DNA of 64,000 bases from Castor canadensis (Eukaryota; Chordata; Mammalia; Rodentia; Castoridae), in NCBI RefSeq assembly GCF_047511655.1, contig NC_133399.1, forward strand, positions 3,537,333 through 3,601,332. Direction: 5' to 3'. The position numbers were made by a program, and so were the translations under genes. The notes under the pieces are model-generated. The model searched no databases. It was given only the letters and a program-made list of their open reading frames with translations, and was not told the DNA's origin. Of this stretch, positions 60,780-64,000 are shown piece after piece. Within the stretch, counting starts at the first letter, position 1. Every line of letters begins with the position of its first letter.

Positions 60780-61332
60780 ACGTTTGATTGTGTGTACCTA
60801 AGTTGAGGTTACTCTCTACTTTCTTGTTTTGTCTTTTCCTGTAGTTTTGTGCTGCCTGTGTTTTCATGGTTAAGTTGGGTTTCAGTTTCTGTGTGCAGAA
60901 TCCCTTGAAGAATCTTTTGTTGTGGTTGCTTTGTGGTCACATATTGTTTTAGTTTCTGCTTATCATGGAAGACTTTTATTGCTCCATCTACTTTGAATGA
61001 TAGTTTTGTTGAGTAGAGTATCCTGGGGTTGAAGTTATTTTCATTCAGTGCCTGGAAGATCTCACCCCATGCTCTTTTGCTTTTAATGTTTCTGCTGAGA
61101 AGTCTGCTGTGATTTTGATGGGTTTACCTTTGTATGTTATTTGCATTTTCTCTCTTACAGCCTTCAATATTCTTTCCCTAGTTTCTGAACTTGTTGTTTT
61201 AATGATGATATGTCAAAGGGTAGTTCTATTTTTATCTGGTCTGTTTGTTGTTCTGGAGGCCTCTTGCATCAGTATGGGAATATCTTTTTCTAGATTTGGG
61301 AAATTTTCTGTTATTATTTTGTTGCATATTGT
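60780..61332 (-). pseudogene. L1-B ORF1, C-terminal half
   Basis: NKIITENFPNLEKDIPILMQ near 61270-61330 and STKLSFKVDGAIKVFHDKQK near 60960-61020. The N-terminal half and coiled coil are absent. Confidence 0.8.
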
Positions 61333-62011
61333 CCTCTGGTTCCAGAGATCTTGTCTGTGGCCCACCAGCCGTCCTCCTTTGGAGTTGGGTTTTTGCTGTG
61401 TTGGTTTCTTTGCCTAGCCCACTTTCTCTGGGGTAAGTTCAGAGATCCGTCAACCAGCTCCCTACTGTCAGTGTGTTATGCTCGCTTGCTGATTGTTTTT
61501 CAATTTTGCAACGTCTTTTCACTTTGGATGTTGCTCACTGGCTCAGGAGATGAGCTTTGTGGACCACTATCTGCCCTATTTCAGGCAGCAGCTCATCACC
61601 TGCCCAATGTCGCCACATCTGCCTTACCAGTCTTTGTTTAGTGAAAGTTCACATGGGATCAGCTCCTTTCTCCTCTTCCTTCTCCAGTACACCTAGAGCA
61701 TCCCATGTTCTTTTTCAGTTCCTTGTTTATTATTCAGGTTTTTTTTGTGGGGTGGGGGATCAGTCTGTCCAGGGAGCTATGTTGTTTTATTCCAGTGGTG
61801 CTGTGGAAATACCTCATTCCTCTTATTTGCTCACCTTTTGGTCCACTGGATGTCTCCCAAGCAGGATTTGAGCCAGTGTCTGGTGGCATGGAAGCCCTTC
61901 TGTTTTCTCATTTAATGTGGTGTGGAGAAGCTTTGAATGGGCTGGGGGTTCAGGGTGTTGAATTTTTATTCTCCTTGGTTCTTTTTTTCTGCCATGTGTG
62001 GCTCCAGCATC
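61333..62011. other. GC-richer block upstream of L1-B, possible L1 5' UTR
   Basis: It follows directly on the 5' side of the ORF1 fragment and has higher G+C than its surroundings, with overlapping open frames of up to 137 codons on the plus strand that show no family signature. It could be the L1-B 5' UTR joined to ORF1 by an internal deletion. No monomer repeats are visible. Confidence 0.35.
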
Positions 62012-62260
62012 TCAGCAAAATTTTTGATTTATGGCACTCGTGCTTTCAGCTTCTGTACTGTAGTCACGATCTTGGATTTTCAGAACCTTCTTTTCTAGCC
62101 AGTGTAAATAAGATGTGACTGTTTTCATTTTTGGTGTGTAACTAATGTGTCCCCTTCTTACATGGGTTCTTAAATGAAAATGTTTTGTTAGTTTGGGATT
62201 AAAAAGAGTTTTGCACATGTAGTTGGGTAATTCTTTGCCCATTCCTTATACATAGTGTGT
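62012..62260 (-). pseudogene. Possible zinc-finger relic
   Basis: On the minus strand a frame reads YMCKTLFNPKLTKHFHLRTH, with a Tyr-x-Cys start and a Leu-x2-His tail like a damaged C2H2 finger, followed by a 50-residue tail and a stop. The central Cys is missing. Weak but in line with the ZNF context. Confidence 0.35.
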
Positions 62261-62859
62261 AAAAGCTTTATGTGTCCAAAATAACTCAAGGAGAACATAG
62301 AAAACAAAGACTCAGAAAATGAGGACAAAATGTTTGTCACATTATAAGTGAACCAGGCATTAATTTGATGACAAATATTGAATGACATGTTTATTCCTAA
62401 ATTAATCATATTCTCAACATAAGATCATTTATCTGATATAAATTGTTCATTTCATCTTTCAGTACTAGAATAATTCTTTACAATGTATTTGACAAAAGAT
62501 AATGTCTTGCTTATCTTTGGCCAGAGAAACCCTGATGTACAATTTGGATTCACAGATAAAGCAAAACTTATAATCACAAAAAGTTAGACATTATAAGTAT
62601 GAAAAGTAAGTTTTACAGGAGAAAAAAACACCTTTAGCTCCATGCAAAAGTTCACAGTGAGTCTTGAAATGAAAGAAAAACAACAAACATAAATTGTTCT
62701 GATCTATAACTGTGATGTGACTTTTTGATTTACCTTTTGATAAATTAAACAGGAAACACTTTTTTCCTATACCAGTTGCTTAAAAACTGTTATGACTGTG
62801 AAAGACATGTACAAAAATCTTGTTGAGGGAACATACATCAAAAAGGAAGAGTAGTTGGT
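62261..62859. other. Unassigned AT-rich DNA
   Basis: I see no gene or recognisable repeat here. Confidence 0.4.
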
Positions 62860-63180
62860 CACTGGTGGCTCACATTTATAATCCCAGCTAATCAGGAGGT
62901 AGGGATCAGGGGGAAAGAGGTTCAAAGGCAGTCTAGGTAAATAGTTTGTGATACCAACTCTTGAAAATATCCATCAGAGAAAAGGGCTGTTGGAGTTGCT
63001 TGAGTGGTATAATGCCTGCCTAGCAAATGGGAGGACCTGAGTTAAAACTCCTGAACCACAATAAGGGAAGGAAATTATCTTGGATGGTGGTGCCAGTGGC
63101 TCAGGCCTGTAGTCCTAGGTACTTGCCAGGCTGAGATTGGGAGAATCCCAGTTGGAGGGCAGCCCAGCAAAATAGATGCA
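62860..63180 (+). repeat. Dimeric SINE followed by a second 7SL-type half
   Basis: A full dimer at 62860-63060 (CACTGGTGGCTCACATTTAT; CCTGCCTAGCAAATGGGAGG), then a partial 7SL half at about 63085-63180 (CAGTGGCTCAGGCCTGTAGT). Confidence 0.82.
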
Positions 63181-63229
63181 AATCCCACCTCCTAAATATC
63201 CAGACCGAAATGCATTGGAGTTGAGGTTC

Positions 63230-63350
63230 ATGTGGGATGAGTGAAGGCTTTCCCACACTGGGTTTCTGTCCAGTATATTTTTCATGCATTTGCTGATAAT
63301 CGGGATGAGTGAAGACACTTTCACATAGCTTGCACATGAGGTTTTTGACT
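63230..63350 (-). pseudogene. Zinc-finger relic
   Basis: On the minus strand MCKLCESVFTHPDYQQMHEK is a C2H2 finger with C-x2-C, F and the first His intact but the last His changed to Tyr. It is followed by a TGQKP linker and then a frame-shifted start of another finger (VGKPSLIP). A remnant of another KRAB-ZNF-type array. Confidence 0.65.
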
Positions 63351-63559
63351 GTGAGTTAGAATAGTAAATATATTTATTTCCTATTTTTTTATTTTAAATT
63401 TATTTACACTTTGCAATATATATTTGCAGTTTTTTTTCAATGAACTTTCCCTGTTTTGATTCATATGTGTGTGTCCTTGTATATGTGTATTATCAATTGA
63501 GCCCAATGCATCATAAAAATTAGGTAAGATTTATAGTGGTGTGCTACCTTGCTTAGACA

Positions 63560-63760
63560 TTTATTTTGAGACAGGATCTCACTAAGTTGCCCTGCTTGGC
63601 ATTCAACTCATGATCTATTGGTCAGAGTCTCCACAGTAGCTGAGATATTAAGTGTGTACCACTACAACTAAGCCCTTCATTAATTTTTGTTATTCTGGCA
63701 TTTGAATTCAGGTCTTGCACTTCCTAGGAAGATACCCTTCCCCTTCAGCCACACTCCAGG
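63560..63760 (-). repeat. Two antisense SINE halves
   Basis: An antisense 7SL half (GAGACAGGATCTCACTAAGT) at about 63565-63675 and an antisense tRNA half (CATTTGAATTCAGGTCTTGC) at about 63680-63760. The order is not that of one antisense dimer, so these are separate insertions. Confidence 0.7.
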
Positions 63761-63889
63761 CCTTTTGTCCACTGTCAAAAACATACACATGTAGGGCCAA
63801 TACAGGTATCTTGGAATGCTCCTGAGCCCTCCCTCCCATCCTCTATGCAGTTGCTCTCATTCATCATTTTCCTTATAAGCTGTTGTTAA

Positions 63890-63990
63890 TGGGCTAGGAG
63901 AGTGATTAAGCTGGTAGAGTTCTTGCATAGCAAGCATAAGACCCTGAGTTCAAACCCCAGTGCAACCAAAACCAAAAACCAAAACACAAG
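63890..63990 (+). repeat. ID-like tRNA SINE monomer
   Basis: GGGCTAGGAGAGTGATTAAG and GACCCTGAGTTCAAACCCCA, then an A/C-rich tail running to the window end. Confidence 0.85.
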
Positions 63991-64000
63991 TACCCATCAC

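Larger units (their letters stand above)
56505..61332 (-). mobile_element. L1-B: long L1 with full-length ORF2
   Basis: On the minus strand: C-terminal half of ORF1 (61332-60790), ORF2 (60758-56894), and a complete 3' UTR with G-rich tract and A-rich tail ending at about 56505. It lies in the same orientation as L1-A with its tail abutting L1-A ORF1, so it either inserted into L1-A or joined it by rearrangement. Similarity to L1-A stops sharply at 61332. Confidence 0.88.

Noticed and set aside
61109..62118. Overlapping plus-strand frames of 96-137 codons rich in Phe, Leu and Ser
   Set aside because: They lie opposite L1 ORF1 and the adjoining block; T-rich antisense L1 DNA often gives hydrophobic pseudo-proteins that look like membrane proteins.
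63890..63985. tRNA-like sequences with A- and B-box patterns (also at 47410, 39670, 49015)
   Set aside because: They are the tRNA-derived halves of SINEs with A-rich tails, not tRNA genes; cloverleaf pairing is not preserved.

Overview
This is a stretch of mammalian nuclear DNA, almost certainly from a rodent. It is AT-rich, has long introns and intergenic DNA, and carries many SINEs of a dimeric type: a 7SL/B1-like left part followed by an ID-like tRNA part, best seen at 39352-39530 and 49015-49225. That B1-dID architecture and its consensus fit a non-murid rodent such as a beaver (Castor). The species is inferred from repeat style, not proven. No bacterial genes, CRISPR arrays or operons are present.

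The only host gene I can support is a KRAB zinc-finger (KRAB-ZNF) gene on the minus strand. A GC-rich promoter with two CCAAT boxes and a YY1-like site lies at about 38.9-39.02 kb. A first exon ends in ATG followed directly by a GTGAGT donor at 38792. A 127-nt KRAB-A exon lies at 15776-15902. A terminal exon with twelve well-formed C2H2 fingers lies at 13579-14870. The reading phases of these three exons agree (0, then 1), giving a model of about 473 aa with a first intron of about 22.9 kb. Decayed finger sequence continues past the stop to about 13095. Two more zinc-finger relics lie on the minus strand near 62.1 and 63.3 kb.

The large intron is a tandem segmental duplication. Unit A1 (16310-31953) is followed directly by unit A2 (31954-38345 or slightly further). 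A third, inverted copy A3 (39978-51422) lies on the far side of the promoter, so A2 and A3 form a large imperfect palindrome around a 1.6-kb spacer that holds the promoter. Each copy has its own later insertions. ERV-A (23231-31436, plus strand, gammaretrovirus-like, CCTG target duplication) sits only in A1. ERV-B (40891-47041, minus strand, HERV-H-like with a tRNA-His-type primer site, TTAAG target duplication) sits only in A3. The uninterrupted copies show the empty sites, so both insertions came after the duplications.

The left 7 kb holds the LTR and 5' gag of a betaretrovirus-like element running off the left edge (1 to about 1165, minus), an L1 ORF2 piece, and two short 5'-truncated L1 insertions with clear target-site duplications (3006-3479 and 4603-5598). 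About 7.3-13 kb is mostly SINE-rich unassigned DNA. The right part (51.4-61.3 kb) is two long L1 copies in the same minus orientation, both decayed by frameshifts and stops.

All retroviral and L1 genes seen are broken. The picture is a fast-evolving KRAB-ZNF locus, a gene class generally linked to silencing of retroelements, which has itself been repeatedly duplicated and invaded by retroelements.
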